Assembly (NCBI GenBank): GCA_951812725.1
Contig: OX638330.1
Coordinates: 4,009,405-4,073,404, forward strand
Origin: an uncultured Caldilineaceae bacterium
GTDB lineage: Bacteria > Chloroflexota > Anaerolineae > Caldilineales > Caldilineaceae
Reading direction: 5' to 3'
DNA: 64,000 bases
In this document: one piece after another, positions 1 through 9,000 of the stretch
How the letters are laid out: each line of letters opens with the position of its first letter
How positions within the stretch are numbered: position 1 is the first letter of the stretch
Position numbers and translations under genes: made by a program
The notes under the pieces: model-generated
What the model was told of the DNA's origin: nothing
Database searches by the model: none
Seen by the model: only the letters and a program-made list of their open reading frames with translations

Positions 1-58
1 CAGAAACCGGCGGCCTGTGTCGTTACCGACTACTGACTACCGGTCCCAGGCAACTCTT

Positions 59-98
59 GCCGCCGCCGGCTTGCTTGTATTGCACAGCCGGCGGCGGC
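59..98. other. GC-rich inverted repeat (hairpin)
   Basis: Perfect 12-bp arms (GCCGCCGCCGGC at 59-70 and its reverse complement at 87-98) surround a 16-base loop. It lies just before a second hairpin that has a T-run. It may be part of the 3' end of a transcript entering from the left edge. Function is inferred from position only. Confidence 0.6.
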
Positions 99-102
99 TA
101 CG

Positions 103-140
103 AAGAGAGGAGTGAGAACGTTCTCACTCCTCTCTTTTTT
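103..140 (+). terminator. Rho-independent terminator, plus strand
   Basis: A 17-bp perfect palindrome (103-136, centred on GAAC/GTTC) runs into six T residues at 135-140 on the plus strand. It would end a plus-strand transcript coming from outside the window. It lies between that transcript and the convergent minus-strand gene ending at 145, whose own side has only two Ts after the stem, so bidirectional use is less likely. Confidence 0.75.
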
Positions 141-144
141 CTAC

Positions 145-2196
145 TTACTCACCACTGATCCAGAACTGTTCCGGCTGCGTCGGTGCGGGTGTCGGGTACT
201 GCCACGAACCCGGCATGGACGTAGGCACGTTATGGAATGTGTCCTTTACGATGCCGTAGCCAGCAGGGCTGGATGAGATGCCGATCACGTAGAACTGATC
301 TTTCGCAATCGCCAGAATTTCTTTCATCAGCTCATTCTGCTTGGCCTGGTCGCCCGAAGATATAATCTGTGCGTACAGGTCCATCTGGTGCTTGACGATG
401 TCCGGCGGTTCCTCCGGCTGCGTCATGGCGCCAGCGCCGCTGGGATTGGTGCGCCAAGTCACCCATGCCTGGGCGAAGGTCGACTCGCGGCTGAAGGGGA
501 AGAAGTGGCGCGGATCGAGGAAGATTTGCGGGCCTGTGGCGGCGCCCCAGACGTGGACATCATGCTCGTTGGCATCCTTGCGCTGATAGAGCAGTGTGCG
601 GTCGACGATGCTCAGTTGCGCGTTGACGCCGCAAGCCTGCCACTGGTTCACCGCCATCTCGGCGCGGTCATGGAAGCCGAAGGCCTCGGTACTCTGGACC
701 ACGAAGGAGAAGGGTTCTCCGTCCGGACCGAGGACGTAGCCATCCGAATCCTGTCCCGTCATCCCGGCGTCAGCCAGGTATTGGTGCGCCAGATCCTGGT
801 CGAACTCGGTATAGAGCGTATACCATTCCTCATCGTAGAATTCGGTCATGTCCTTGGGAATCGCGCTCTGCATCGGTTCGCCCTGGCCGATGTACAACAC
901 ATCGATGATCTCCTGGCGATTGAGGCAGTGGGACATGGCAATGCGGAAGTTCTTGTCATTGAAGATTTCCCGCATGCGCTCATCTTTGTGGTTCAGGTTG
1001 AAGTGGAAACCTGTGGTGTTGCCGATGCTGCGGGTTTCGAAGAACTCGTACTCGCCGGGTTCGCGATTATCGGCGATGACGGCCTTGTTGTCATTGGTGT
1101 TGAAGTGGCGGCTCATCATATCGATCTCGCCGTTAAGCACCTTCAACAACAGGACCTCGCGGTCCTCGAGAATGTCATAGACGACGCGGTCGATGTAGGG
1201 CAACTGGTTGCCTTCGGTATCCACCTTCCAGAAGTAGGGATTGCGCTCCATGATCAACTGGGAGCCTTCACCGTAGGCTACTGCCACCTTCCACGGCATG
1301 AGCGTGGGCAGGTCGGCATTGAACCAGCGCGAGTCGGACGGTGTGCCAGGCACGCTGGAGCACTTCATTTGATAGAGATGCACCCAGTCGTTGGCGTTGT
1401 TGTCTGCGATCAGGGCATCCAGATTGTCGGTGTTGAAATCGACATGGAACTGGGAGCAATAGTGCATCGGCACACGTGTGAAGATGCTGCCGCCCGGTGT
1501 CGCCAGATTCTGCAGGAACAGACCGTTCGGTGCGTCGAAGGTGATTTTCAGCGTGTGGTCGTCGACCGCCTCGAAGGTGGCGTCGGCTTCACCGGCCCGC
1601 ATCCAGCCGGGCGTCCCGCCTGGGCTTAATTCTTCGTTCAGAATCTGGTCATTCCACCAGAAAGCCAGGTCGTGGGCTGTAAATGGCGCGCCGTCGGACC
1701 ATTTCTGTCCTTCTCTGAAGAGGAAGGTGTATTCGCTGGCGTCCGCGCTGGCGATGACATCTTCAATTGCATTGGGAACGAGGCCGTCCCACTGCGGCGT
1801 CCAGCCCATTGGGTGGATGTAGCTGACTGTACGGACGAGCCAGGCGGTATCGGAGCCGCCGACCAGGGCGGTATTCCAGGTGCCGCCGTACTGGCCGATA
1901 CTTTCGACCGGCTCGACAACAGCGGGATTGACCGGCAGGCGCTCTGCAAGCGGCGGTAGATCGCCATTGCGCACCATCTCCTGTAGCGCGGGAGCCTGGT
2001 GGGGGCTGACACCGTCATCGGCTTCTGCCATGCCTTCGTCGCTGCCGGAATCAGCTGATTCTGCGCTGTCGGCAGGGGCAGCCTCTTCGGCCGGTGCGGC
2101 GCCACCGCATGCGGCGAGGATGCCAATCGTCAAGACGGCGACCAGCAGGACGGCCAAGAGACGGATTGGTTTCCAATCAGATCTTGTTTGCTGCAT
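145..2196 (-). CDS. ABC transporter substrate-binding lipoprotein (family 5, peptide/opine type)
   Basis: The 683-residue protein starts with a lipoprotein signal peptide: a basic N-end, a hydrophobic stretch, and lipobox ILAAC at about residues 26-30. A low-complexity Ala/Glu/Ser linker follows. The body is a family 5 solute-binding protein of the DppA/OppA kind, which delivers a ligand to an inner-membrane ABC importer; the ligand cannot be read from sequence. The stretch GDLPPLAERLPVNP after the linker recurs almost unchanged in the binding protein at 6883-8910, so the two are paralogs. A ribosome site AAGGAGAA precedes the ATG closely. The gene is transcribed away from the ATPase, radical SAM and permease genes of the neighbouring locus and has no permease of its own beside it. 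It may share that transporter. Confidence 0.93.
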   Translation of the reverse strand: MQQTRSDWKPIRLLAVLLVAVLTIGILAACGGAAPAEEAAPADSAESADSGSDEGMAEADDGVSPHQAPALQEMVRNGDLPPLAERLPVNPAVVEPVESIGQYGGTWNTALVGGSDTAWLVRTVSYIHPMGWTPQWDGLVPNAIEDVIASADASEYTFLFREGQKWSDGAPFTAHDLAFWWNDQILNEELSPGGTPGWMRAGEADATFEAVDDHTLKITFDAPNGLFLQNLATPGGSIFTRVPMHYCSQFHVDFNTDNLDALIADNNANDWVHLYQMKCSSVPGTPSDSRWFNADLPTLMPWKVAVAYGEGSQLIMERNPYFWKVDTEGNQLPYIDRVVYDILEDREVLLLKVLNGEIDMMSRHFNTNDNKAVIADNREPGEYEFFETRSIGNTTGFHFNLNHKDERMREIFNDKNFRIAMSHCLNRQEIIDVLYIGQGEPMQSAIPKDMTEFYDEEWYTLYTEFDQDLAHQYLADAGMTGQDSDGYVLGPDGEPFSFVVQSTEAFGFHDRAEMAVNQWQACGVNAQLSIVDRTLLYQRKDANEHDVHVWGAATGPQIFLDPRHFFPFSRESTFAQAWVTWRTNPSGAGAMTQPEEPPDIVKHQMDLYAQIISSGDQAKQNELMKEILAIAKDQFYVIGISSSPAGYGIVKDTFHNVPTSMPGSWQYPTPAPTQPEQFWISGE

Positions 2197-2275
2197 AGAA
2201 GTTCTCCTTGCGATATAGTGATGACTTACTCTGAAGTACAGAGAAGGCTTTCCGTAGAGGCTTGGGGGTGGCGGG

Positions 2276-2304
2276 AGTTTAGATCAGGATCATGTGATTG
2301 TCAA
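2276..2304 (-). promoter_or_regulatory. Sigma70-type promoter of the binding-protein gene
   Basis: On the minus strand TTGACA (2304-2299) is followed after exactly 17 bases by TAAACT (2281-2276). This leaves an untranslated leader of about 70 bases before the ATG at 2196. The -35 is a perfect match and the -10 matches 4 of 6. Confidence 0.65.
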
Positions 2305-2393
2305 ATAGAGAGGTGCCTTTATGTGTGAATGTTAGGGTAGTGCATGTGCAAGGCCGGCGGGCTGATTTTCAAAGGTCAGTTCTTAGTTTTTGA

Positions 2394-3075
2394 GTAACTG
2401 CTAAGCCATATACAGTGCCTATCTTGACAAGCCCCTTATCCTTGCCGCCATTCAGGCAATCTGATTGCGTATTCGGTTGGCGGCAGCCAGGTTGCTGGAG
2501 CCGCGCGGCTGGAATGAGGCCACAAGGTCGGAAGTGCAGTTTTTAGTTTTCAGTTTTTGGTTTTTAGTGGAACACCAGTCGTCAGGGGAACACCGGAGAT
2601 TAGCGGTCGATGGTCGGTGGGTTGAGGCGGCAAGAGGGGGAGGAGACACTGTTGGCTAGACACGACGCTGGAGCCGCACGGCTGGAAAGAGCACACAAGG
2701 TCGGAGAGGGATGGTTTTGTAGGGGGGCGTTGCGGGGGCGCAGCCCCTGCACAAGGGAGGGCCGAAGGCCCGACCGCACAACTGCAGTGGTCAGTGATCA
2801 GTGGTCAGTGATCAGTAACTTCTGCGATTGGAGGTCGGTGGTCGGTGGGTTGAAGCGGCAAGTGGGGGAGTAGACTCCGTTCGCCAGACACGATGCTGGG
2901 GAAGAGTACACACGGTCGGTGAGGGATGGTTTTGTAGGGGGGCGTTGCGGGGGCGCAGCCCCTGCACAAGGGAGGCCGCTTGCGGCCGACCGCCCAAAAT
3001 ACAACAATGAGGGGAGAAAGAACACCTTTGCTCGCCTCGTACGGGTTGGCGAATCAGTTGCGGCTGAGTAGTTAC
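2394..3075. mobile_element. MITE-like element A (composite, no target duplication)
   Basis: The 682-bp element begins GTAACTGCTAAGCC (2394-2407) and ends GGCTGAGTAGTTAC (3062-3075). These ends match those of the IS66 element at 10032-11600 with one or two changes. It holds two copies of the two-hairpin core (2715-2776 and 2930-2992), separated by CAGTGGTCAGTG-like repeats, so it is longer than the simple copies of about 290 bp. Flanking 8-mers differ (GTTTTTGA and CTTTTCAG), unlike the three other copies, which suggests recombination between copies. It contains no credible gene. It fills most of the gap between the binding-protein gene and the small membrane protein at 3204. Confidence 0.8.
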
Positions 3076-3203
3076 CTTTTCAGATTAACTGCGTTGCACT
3101 TTGACTGCGCTGAAGATTGGCTTAATCCCACCTTATCGATTACAATCCGATTTGCCTTTCCCGCATATTTGAATTTTGTCTTAGTTTTCACATATTCGTG
3201 TCT

Positions 3204-3587
3204 ATGGACAGACTACCCTCCGAAACTGAATCTGTTTTTGATGTCTTCAGGCAAGCCGGTAAGCAGGTCACCCACTACCTGCTCTGGTTTTTTTGTTTTG
3301 CATTGGGGCTTGGGCTCATTTTCCTGCTGCATGAGGTCCTGGAGGTTGTTCTTTTTCTGCGTGTAAATCCATGGCATTTGCGTGCTTACAGGTTGTGGTC
3401 GATCTTTCTTTTGGGAATGGCATTGATTGTGAGCATGTTCCTGGTCGAAGGCTATCTGCGCCGCTCACGGCGCGATGGCCGACTTTTCGGCGCGTTGCTG
3501 ACCGTACTGTCCGTCCAATTGACGTTGATAGGATTCTCCGCGGCAGCGCTCTACTTTACAGAAATCAGAGATTTTCTTCTATTTTGA
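3204..3587 (+). CDS. Small membrane protein, function unknown
   Basis: This 127-residue protein has three clear hydrophobic segments: about residues 25-50 (HYLLWFFCFALGLGLIF), 60-80 (LWSIFLLGMALIVSMFL) and 98-120. A basic RRSRRDGR stretch lies between the second and third. I do not recognise a family. ATG 3204 is preferred over the GTG two codons upstream, although no good ribosome site is visible before either. It is co-directional with the ABC ATPase that starts 75 bases downstream, so it may be the first gene of that operon. An accessory membrane role is possible but unproven. Confidence 0.5.
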   Translation: MDRLPSETESVFDVFRQAGKQVTHYLLWFFCFALGLGLIFLLHEVLEVVLFLRVNPWHLRAYRLWSIFLLGMALIVSMFLVEGYLRRSRRDGRLFGALLTVLSVQLTLIGFSAAALYFTEIRDFLLF

Positions 3588-3662
3588 AAGGCTGTGCAGG
3601 CTGGGCCTGTACAGGGGAATGCCCTCTTCCAGCCGGTAACATATTTCGCAGGAGGTAGCGCT

Positions 3663-4754
3663 TTGTCTCAGAACGACAACGAGTCTGTAGCTGAAATTGA
3701 ACAGACAGAAGGCGAAACTGAACAGGCAGAGATCAGCACACGACGCCACGATGCACTTCTTGAGGTCTACGAGCTGAGGAAGTGGTTCCCCATTCAGAAA
3801 GGCTTCTTCTCGCGCACGGTCGGGCAGGTGAAAGCGGTGGACGGCGTGAGCTTCTACGTGCGGCCCGGGGAGACCTTGGGTCTGGTGGGAGAGAGCGGCT
3901 GCGGCAAAACGACGACAGGCCGGTTGATCATGCACGCCTTTCCCCCCACTGCGGGCGACATCTGGTTTGACGACCAGGAACTCGGGCCGGTCAATATGGC
4001 CACGGTGGACAACCAGCAGTTGAAGCGGTTGCGGCGTAATATGCAGATGGTCTTTCAGGACCCCTATTCGTCACTGAATCCGCGCATGAATCTGCTGCAG
4101 AATGTGGGCGAGCCGTTGCTGGTTAACGATATCGCAAAGGGGCAGGAGCTGGAGGACCGGGTGTCGGAGCTGCTGCGGGTTGTGGGCCTGCGGCCCGAGT
4201 ATCTGAATCGCTACCCGCACGCCTTCAGCGGCGGTCAGCGGCAGCGTATCGGCGTGGCGCGCGCGTTGGCGTTGAACCCGCAACTGATCGTACTTGACGA
4301 GCCGGTTTCGGCGCTCGATGTGTCGGTGCAGGCCCAGATTCTCAACCTGCTACAGGATTTGCAGGAAGAGTTTGACCTGACGTATTTGTTCATAGCGCAC
4401 GATCTTAGCGTGGTGGAACACATCAGCGACCGGGTGGCGGTAATGTATGTGGGTATGCTTGTGGAAAGCGCGCGCACAGAGGTACTGTACCGCAACCCTC
4501 AGCATCCCTATACTGAAGCCCTTCTGTCCTCGGTGCCGAAGCCGGACCCGCGCGACAGGGCGGAGCCGATCGTGCTGGAGGGTGACGTGGCGGACCCGGC
4601 AAACCCGCCGAGCGGCTGCTACTTTCACCCGCGTTGCCTCTATAACGACAACGAACGCTGTATGGAGGAGACGCCTGAGTTGCGGGAGATGGAACAGGGC
4701 CATTTCGTGCGCTGCCACTATGCAGGCGAGTTGGAACTGACTGGGGTCGTGTAA
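3663..4754 (+). CDS. Oligopeptide-type ABC transporter ATP-binding protein (OppF/DppF-like)
   Basis: The 363-residue ATPase powers a peptide-type importer. The Walker A motif GESGCGKTT is near residues 75-83, followed by the ABC signature SGGQRQR, the Walker B/D-loop LDEPVSALD, and a C-terminal oligopeptide_ABC zone with the Cys-containing motif PPSGCYFHPRC, typical of OppD/OppF. I chose TTG 3663 because AGGAGGT ends six bases before it; an ATG 69 bases upstream would add a tail unlike the family and has no such site. An unusually acidic N-terminal extension (ESVAEIEQTEGETEQAE) precedes the ABC domain. The locus continues with a radical SAM gene, a binding protein and one permease. A second permease and an OppD-type ATPase are not seen here. 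Confidence 0.92.
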   Translation: MSQNDNESVAEIEQTEGETEQAEISTRRHDALLEVYELRKWFPIQKGFFSRTVGQVKAVDGVSFYVRPGETLGLVGESGCGKTTTGRLIMHAFPPTAGDIWFDDQELGPVNMATVDNQQLKRLRRNMQMVFQDPYSSLNPRMNLLQNVGEPLLVNDIAKGQELEDRVSELLRVVGLRPEYLNRYPHAFSGGQRQRIGVARALALNPQLIVLDEPVSALDVSVQAQILNLLQDLQEEFDLTYLFIAHDLSVVEHISDRVAVMYVGMLVESARTEVLYRNPQHPYTEALLSSVPKPDPRDRAEPIVLEGDVADPANPPSGCYFHPRCLYNDNERCMEETPELREMEQGHFVRCHYAGELELTGVV

Positions 4755-4894
4755 CCTGACAGGTCACGGTTGAATGCGAAGCATGTGAATGTGTTGTTTG
4801 ATTTCCAGAGTCTGGGACCAGCAAGAAGCAGTTCGTCAGGCGAGCACATGTTGTGTGATATGCAATCAGAGCAAGAGAAAACTGCGACCAAATA

Positions 4895-6790
4895 ATGGAT
4901 AGAAACAAGGGCCCGGGCGTACAGCCGAATATCGATTTGGAAGCATTTGGCCTGATCGCGGGCGAGAAAGCTGACGTCCTGGGGAACGGCGTTCACCGGC
5001 CGAAGGTGATGCTGCTCTTCCCGCCCAATTGGACGCCGACGATGCCGCATCTGGCCTTGCCAACGCTGGCGGCCTATCTGCGTCAGAGCGGGGTCGAGGT
5101 AATTCAGCGCGATTTGAATGTGGAGGTCTTCGACGAGATATTGAGCCGGCGCTATTTGACAGGGGCGCTGGCGCGTCTGCGGCGTATACAGAAGGAATCG
5201 ATGGCTCCTGCGGCGCCGGGGCAAAGGCAGATGGCGGGGCCTGAGAGGGCAAGCCCTGACAGAATCAGCTGGGCATTGGAGGAAGGCCCGCGTTTGGCCA
5301 AACAGGTGGAGCGCGCCAAAGCGGGGATTCGCTCATCCGCATTTTACGATGGTCCGATTGGCCTGGAACTGCTCGGTACGCTGCTTGATTGCCTTGAGAT
5401 TGCGAATCTTCCCTTTTACCCGGCCAGCCTCCATTTCCAGGGCTATGACGCGGCCGGTCCTTCCGACAACAGCCGCTTTCTGCTCCACGGCGTGGCTGAT
5501 GACCAGCACAATATGTTTCTCGACATATACAGGCGCCTTCTGTTGCCCGATATTGTGCGGGAACGGCCGGACGTTGTCGGCATCTCAATCCCATCGATGG
5601 CGCAGTTGCTACCGGGTTTGACGGCAGCATATCTGGTCAAAGAGGCTGGGCTGGATTGTCATGTGACGGTGGGCGGGCCGCACGTCAGTATGCTGCGGGC
5701 GCAGTTGCCGGACGCGCCGGCGATTTTCGAGCTGATCGATAGTGCGATCGTTTTCGACGGTGAGGTACCGCTGCTGCAGCTGGCGAAGGCGGTTGCGGCC
5801 GAAGGGAGCCTGGCCGACATTCCCAACCTGGTTTACAAAGATGGCAACAGGATCCGGGTCAATGAGCGTAAGGAGCCGGAGAAGATTGCAAACCTGCCGA
5901 TACCGGACTTCGACGGTCTGCCGCTGGACCGCTATCTGGCGCCGGAGTTGGCGCTGCCCTTGTTGACGGCGCGGGGTTGTTATTTCGGCAAGTGCGCTTT
6001 CTGTAACGTAGGCTACGGCGAGCCGGAGTCGTTCAGCCAGCTGCGGGCCCATCAGTTGGCGGATCAGATGCTGGAACTGCACGAAAAGTACGGGGTGAAG
6101 CATATTTTCTTTTCGGACGAGGCGGTCACGCCGCGAAATTTGCGCGATCTCTCTAAGATTATGCGTCAGCGTCCCGAGACGATGCATTGGGGGGGCTGCG
6201 TACGCTTTGAAAAGGTGATCTCGGGGCAGCTGCTGGAGGATATGCAGGCGGGCGGATGCCGGATGATCCTGTTCGGGTTGGAGAGTGCGTCGGCGGCGAT
6301 TATCGACCACATGATCAAGGGCACTCAGCTGCCGCACATGAGCAGGATATTGAAGGAGAGCTCGACAGCCGGAATCTGGAATCATACATTTTTCTTTTTC
6401 GGATTTCCCGGCGAGACGATCGAGGACGCGCAGGAGACGGTCAACTTTTTGTACCAGCATAAGCCACATATCCATTCGGCTGCGATGGGCACGTTCCTGA
6501 TGGAGAGGGACTCGCCGGCTCACAAGTACCCGGAATCGTTCGGTGTAAAACGGGTAATTGAAGACCCGTCCAAGGACCTGGCCATCTATTTCGATTTTGA
6601 AGTAAGCGCCGGTATGAGCGAGCAGATGGCGGAGATGGTCCACGACAAGTTTTTGGAATCGTTGCCCCCCAAACGATACCCGCAGTTTTATATCAGTGAT
6701 GTCTACCGTTTTCTTTACGCCAGCCATCTGAGCGAGCGGCATCTTCCGCATCCGCCCTGGCTTGTGCCGGAGGATGGTGTCGTGCGGTAG
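4895..6790 (+). CDS. B12-binding-type radical SAM protein
   Basis: The 631-residue protein has an N-terminal Rossmann-like B12-binding-type half, starting at KVMLLFPPNW (about residues 37-46) with the second part GGPHVSM near 260-266. A radical SAM TIM barrel follows. The cluster cysteines are C362, C367 and C370 in RGCYFGKCAFC, a CX4CX2C spacing rather than the usual CX3CX2C. I see no DxHxxG cobalamin-ligand motif, so cobalamin binding, if any, may lack the lower histidine. Members of this superfamily do methylations, ring rearrangements and other radical reactions; the substrate is unknown. A long insertion (about residues 90-230) splits the N-terminal half. The gene sits between an OppF-type ATPase and its binding protein, which links it to whatever that transporter carries. 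Confidence 0.88.
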   Translation: MDRNKGPGVQPNIDLEAFGLIAGEKADVLGNGVHRPKVMLLFPPNWTPTMPHLALPTLAAYLRQSGVEVIQRDLNVEVFDEILSRRYLTGALARLRRIQKESMAPAAPGQRQMAGPERASPDRISWALEEGPRLAKQVERAKAGIRSSAFYDGPIGLELLGTLLDCLEIANLPFYPASLHFQGYDAAGPSDNSRFLLHGVADDQHNMFLDIYRRLLLPDIVRERPDVVGISIPSMAQLLPGLTAAYLVKEAGLDCHVTVGGPHVSMLRAQLPDAPAIFELIDSAIVFDGEVPLLQLAKAVAAEGSLADIPNLVYKDGNRIRVNERKEPEKIANLPIPDFDGLPLDRYLAPELALPLLTARGCYFGKCAFCNVGYGEPESFSQLRAHQLADQMLELHEKYGVKHIFFSDEAVTPRNLRDLSKIMRQRPETMHWGGCVRFEKVISGQLLEDMQAGGCRMILFGLESASAAIIDHMIKGTQLPHMSRILKESSTAGIWNHTFFFFGFPGETIEDAQETVNFLYQHKPHIHSAAMGTFLMERDSPAHKYPESFGVKRVIEDPSKDLAIYFDFEVSAGMSEQMAEMVHDKFLESLPPKRYPQFYISDVYRFLYASHLSERHLPHPPWLVPEDGVVR

Positions 6791-6839
6791 TGTCCAGCGG
6801 TCAGCGGCCAGTTCGAGCAGGACTGGACACTGACCGCTG
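6790..6839. other. Overlapping, mutually exclusive hairpins
   Basis: GTGTCCAG (6790-6797) can pair with CTGGACAC (6823-6830), while CAGCGGTCAG (6795-6804) can pair with CTGACCGCTG (6830-6839). The two stems share bases 6795-6797, so only one can form. The element lies between the radical SAM gene and the binding-protein gene. It could tune expression or be a decayed copy of the CAGTGGTCAGTG-type intergenic repeat. Confidence 0.45.
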
Positions 6840-6882
6840 CGCACTGCAGTACCCCATTTTCATTCACCAAGGAGAGAAAGAG

Positions 6883-8910
6883 ATGAGAAGATTCAAGCCT
6901 TCACCGATTTCCCGACGCGAGTTCATGCGCGTTTCGGCCGTGACTGCTGCGGGCGCGGTGGCCGTGGCCTGCGGCGCGAGCGGCGAACCGGAGCCGATGG
7001 AAGAGGCACCTGCCGATTCCGCGGCTGCCGAGTCGTCCGACTCTGCTGCAGCGGCTTCATCGTCCCAATACAGTGAAGCGCCGATGCTGGCTGAGATGGT
7101 GGCCAGCGGCGACCTTCCGCCCGTGGACGAGCGCCTGCCGGTCAACCCGATGGTGATGCCGGTTGCTGAGACGAACGGAAACTACGGCGGTTCGTTCCGC
7201 CGCGGTTTCAAGGGCGTCTCCGACCGCTGGGGCCCGACCAAGATGCAGGACAGGGGTCTTTCCTGGTATGACCAGAACCTGAACATGCAACCGCGCATGG
7301 CCGAATCGTGGGAGATCAACGATGACGCCTCCGAGTGGACTTTCCACCTGCGCGAGGGTATGAGCTGGTCCGACGGCACACCTTTCACCACCGAGGCGAT
7401 CCGCTGGTGGTGGGAGGAGGACGAGACCAATACCACGATTTCGCCCAGCATTGGCGGCACTTGGGTCGAGGGTGCCGAGCGCACGCCGATGGAGCTCGAA
7501 GTCGTCGATGACTCCACTGTAACCTTCAAGTTCATGCTGCCCAACCCGCTGTATGTATTCCGTCTTGGCCGCCAGACCAGAAATCTCTACCTGCCCGGCC
7601 ACTACCTGAAGCAGTTCCACATGGAGCTGACTGACGATCAGGATGCGCTGCAGGCACAGGTCGAAGAGGCCGGCTTCAACAGCTGGGAAGAGTACTATAC
7701 CGATCGAAGGTGGTGGTACCTGAACCCGGATTTGCCGAGCATCGGCCCCTGGATCTCCAAGAATGAGCTTTCGAACGAGCTCTTCCTGATGGAGCGGAAC
7801 CCCTACTTCTTCGGCGTCGACTCCGACGGCAAACAACTGCCCTACATTGACGATGTCGCGCACCGTCTGTTCGAAACGAATGACGTCTTCGACCTGCGGA
7901 TCATCAACGGCGAGATTGACTTCCAGGCCCGTCACGTCAATATCGGCAACTTCACGCTCTACAAGGAAAACGAAGAGAACGGGGACTACAAGGTATTCCT
8001 AGGCTCGGCCTCCGGCCACTCTGCCATTCAGCTCAACCAATCGACCAAGAACGAGCGCTTGAACGAGTTCTTCAACGTTCGCGATGTGCGCATCGCGCTT
8101 TCGGTGGCGGTCGACCGGGTCGCCCTTAACGAGTTGGTGTGGGATGGGTTGATGACGCCGCGGCAGTACAGCCCGCTGGAAAGCTCGGCACAGGCCTACC
8201 CCAAGCAGGCCAACGCCTGGATCGAGTACGATCCCGATATGGCCAACCAGCTTCTTGACGGTGCCGGCTACGCGGAGAAGGACAGCGACGGTTTCCGTTT
8301 GTGGAACGACGGCAGCGGCGAGACCCTTAGCTTCATCATCGAAGGTACTGCACAACCGGGTACGACCGACGAAGATACCGTGCAAGAAGTGATCAAGTAC
8401 TTTGCGGCGGTGGGTGTCAAAGCGACCTACAAGGGCTTTGAGCGTTCTCTGTATGAAGAGCATCACGGCGCCAACGAGATCGAAGCAGCCTGGTGGGGCG
8501 GCGACCGCACAGTCGTGCCGTTGGTCAACCCCACGATCTGGACCTGCGAGCAGCCCGATCGCCCGTGGGCGGCTGGCTGGGCGCACTGGCGCAATAGTGG
8601 CGGCACCAACCCTGCTGGCGTTGAGCCGCCGGCCGGTCACTGGGTCTGGACGATCTGGGAGATCTGGGACGCCATTAAGATTGAGCCTGATGCTGACAAG
8701 CAGACGGCGATGTTCCACCAGATTCTCGACATCTGGGCCGAAGAACTGCCGATGATTGGTTACCTGGGCGAACGCCCGGCGCCGATTATCGTCAAGAACG
8801 GTGTACGCAACTACCTGGCCGGCTTCCCGCTGGACGATACGACCGGTGATGAGCACCTGCTCCACACCGAGACCTACTTCTGGGAAGATCCGGATTCCAT
8901 GAGCTCGTAA
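6883..8910 (+). CDS. ABC transporter substrate-binding protein (family 5), Tat-type lipoprotein
   Basis: The 675-residue protein starts at ATG 6883, behind the ribosome site AAGGAGAG. The N-terminus SRREFMRVSA is a twin-arginine signal followed by a short hydrophobic stretch and lipobox VAVAC, so it is probably exported folded and lipid-anchored. A Glu/Ala/Ser linker and the family 5 solute-binding fold follow. The motif GDLPPVDERLPVNP just after the linker is shared with the paralog at 145-2196, which uses a Sec-type signal instead. It should bind a peptide, opine or similar solute for the permease downstream at 9001. A strong hairpin with a T-rich tail separates it from the permease, as is common for genes whose product is needed in excess. 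Confidence 0.93.
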   Translation: MRRFKPSPISRREFMRVSAVTAAGAVAVACGASGEPEPMEEAPADSAAAESSDSAAAASSSQYSEAPMLAEMVASGDLPPVDERLPVNPMVMPVAETNGNYGGSFRRGFKGVSDRWGPTKMQDRGLSWYDQNLNMQPRMAESWEINDDASEWTFHLREGMSWSDGTPFTTEAIRWWWEEDETNTTISPSIGGTWVEGAERTPMELEVVDDSTVTFKFMLPNPLYVFRLGRQTRNLYLPGHYLKQFHMELTDDQDALQAQVEEAGFNSWEEYYTDRRWWYLNPDLPSIGPWISKNELSNELFLMERNPYFFGVDSDGKQLPYIDDVAHRLFETNDVFDLRIINGEIDFQARHVNIGNFTLYKENEENGDYKVFLGSASGHSAIQLNQSTKNERLNEFFNVRDVRIALSVAVDRVALNELVWDGLMTPRQYSPLESSAQAYPKQANAWIEYDPDMANQLLDGAGYAEKDSDGFRLWNDGSGETLSFIIEGTAQPGTTDEDTVQEVIKYFAAVGVKATYKGFERSLYEEHHGANEIEAAWWGGDRTVVPLVNPTIWTCEQPDRPWAAGWAHWRNSGGTNPAGVEPPAGHWVWTIWEIWDAIKIEPDADKQTAMFHQILDIWAEELPMIGYLGERPAPIIVKNGVRNYLAGFPLDDTTGDEHLLHTETYFWEDPDSMSS

Positions 8911-8918
8911 TTCGGCGG

Positions 8919-8990
8919 GGAGTGAGTGAAGAGGAGTGAGAAGAGAGAGGCATTTTCTCCTCGCTCCTTCTCGCTCGCTCCTTTCTTTTT
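8919..8990 (+). terminator. Attenuating hairpin between binding-protein and permease genes
   Basis: A 22-bp stem (8919-8940 with 8960-8981) contains G-U pairs and one mismatch. It is followed by the T-rich tail TTTCTTTTT (8982-8990). It ends 10 bases before the permease ATG. It probably causes partial termination so that binding protein outnumbers permease. Similar purine-rich GGAGTGAG sequences occur at 57528 and 63705. Confidence 0.65.
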
Positions 8991-9000
8991 GGGGGTTTCC

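Noticed and set aside
388..1629. Plus-strand frame of 413 codons opposite the first binding-protein gene
   Set aside because: It is the antisense shadow of a GC-rich gene with clear signal peptide and family match on the minus strand.
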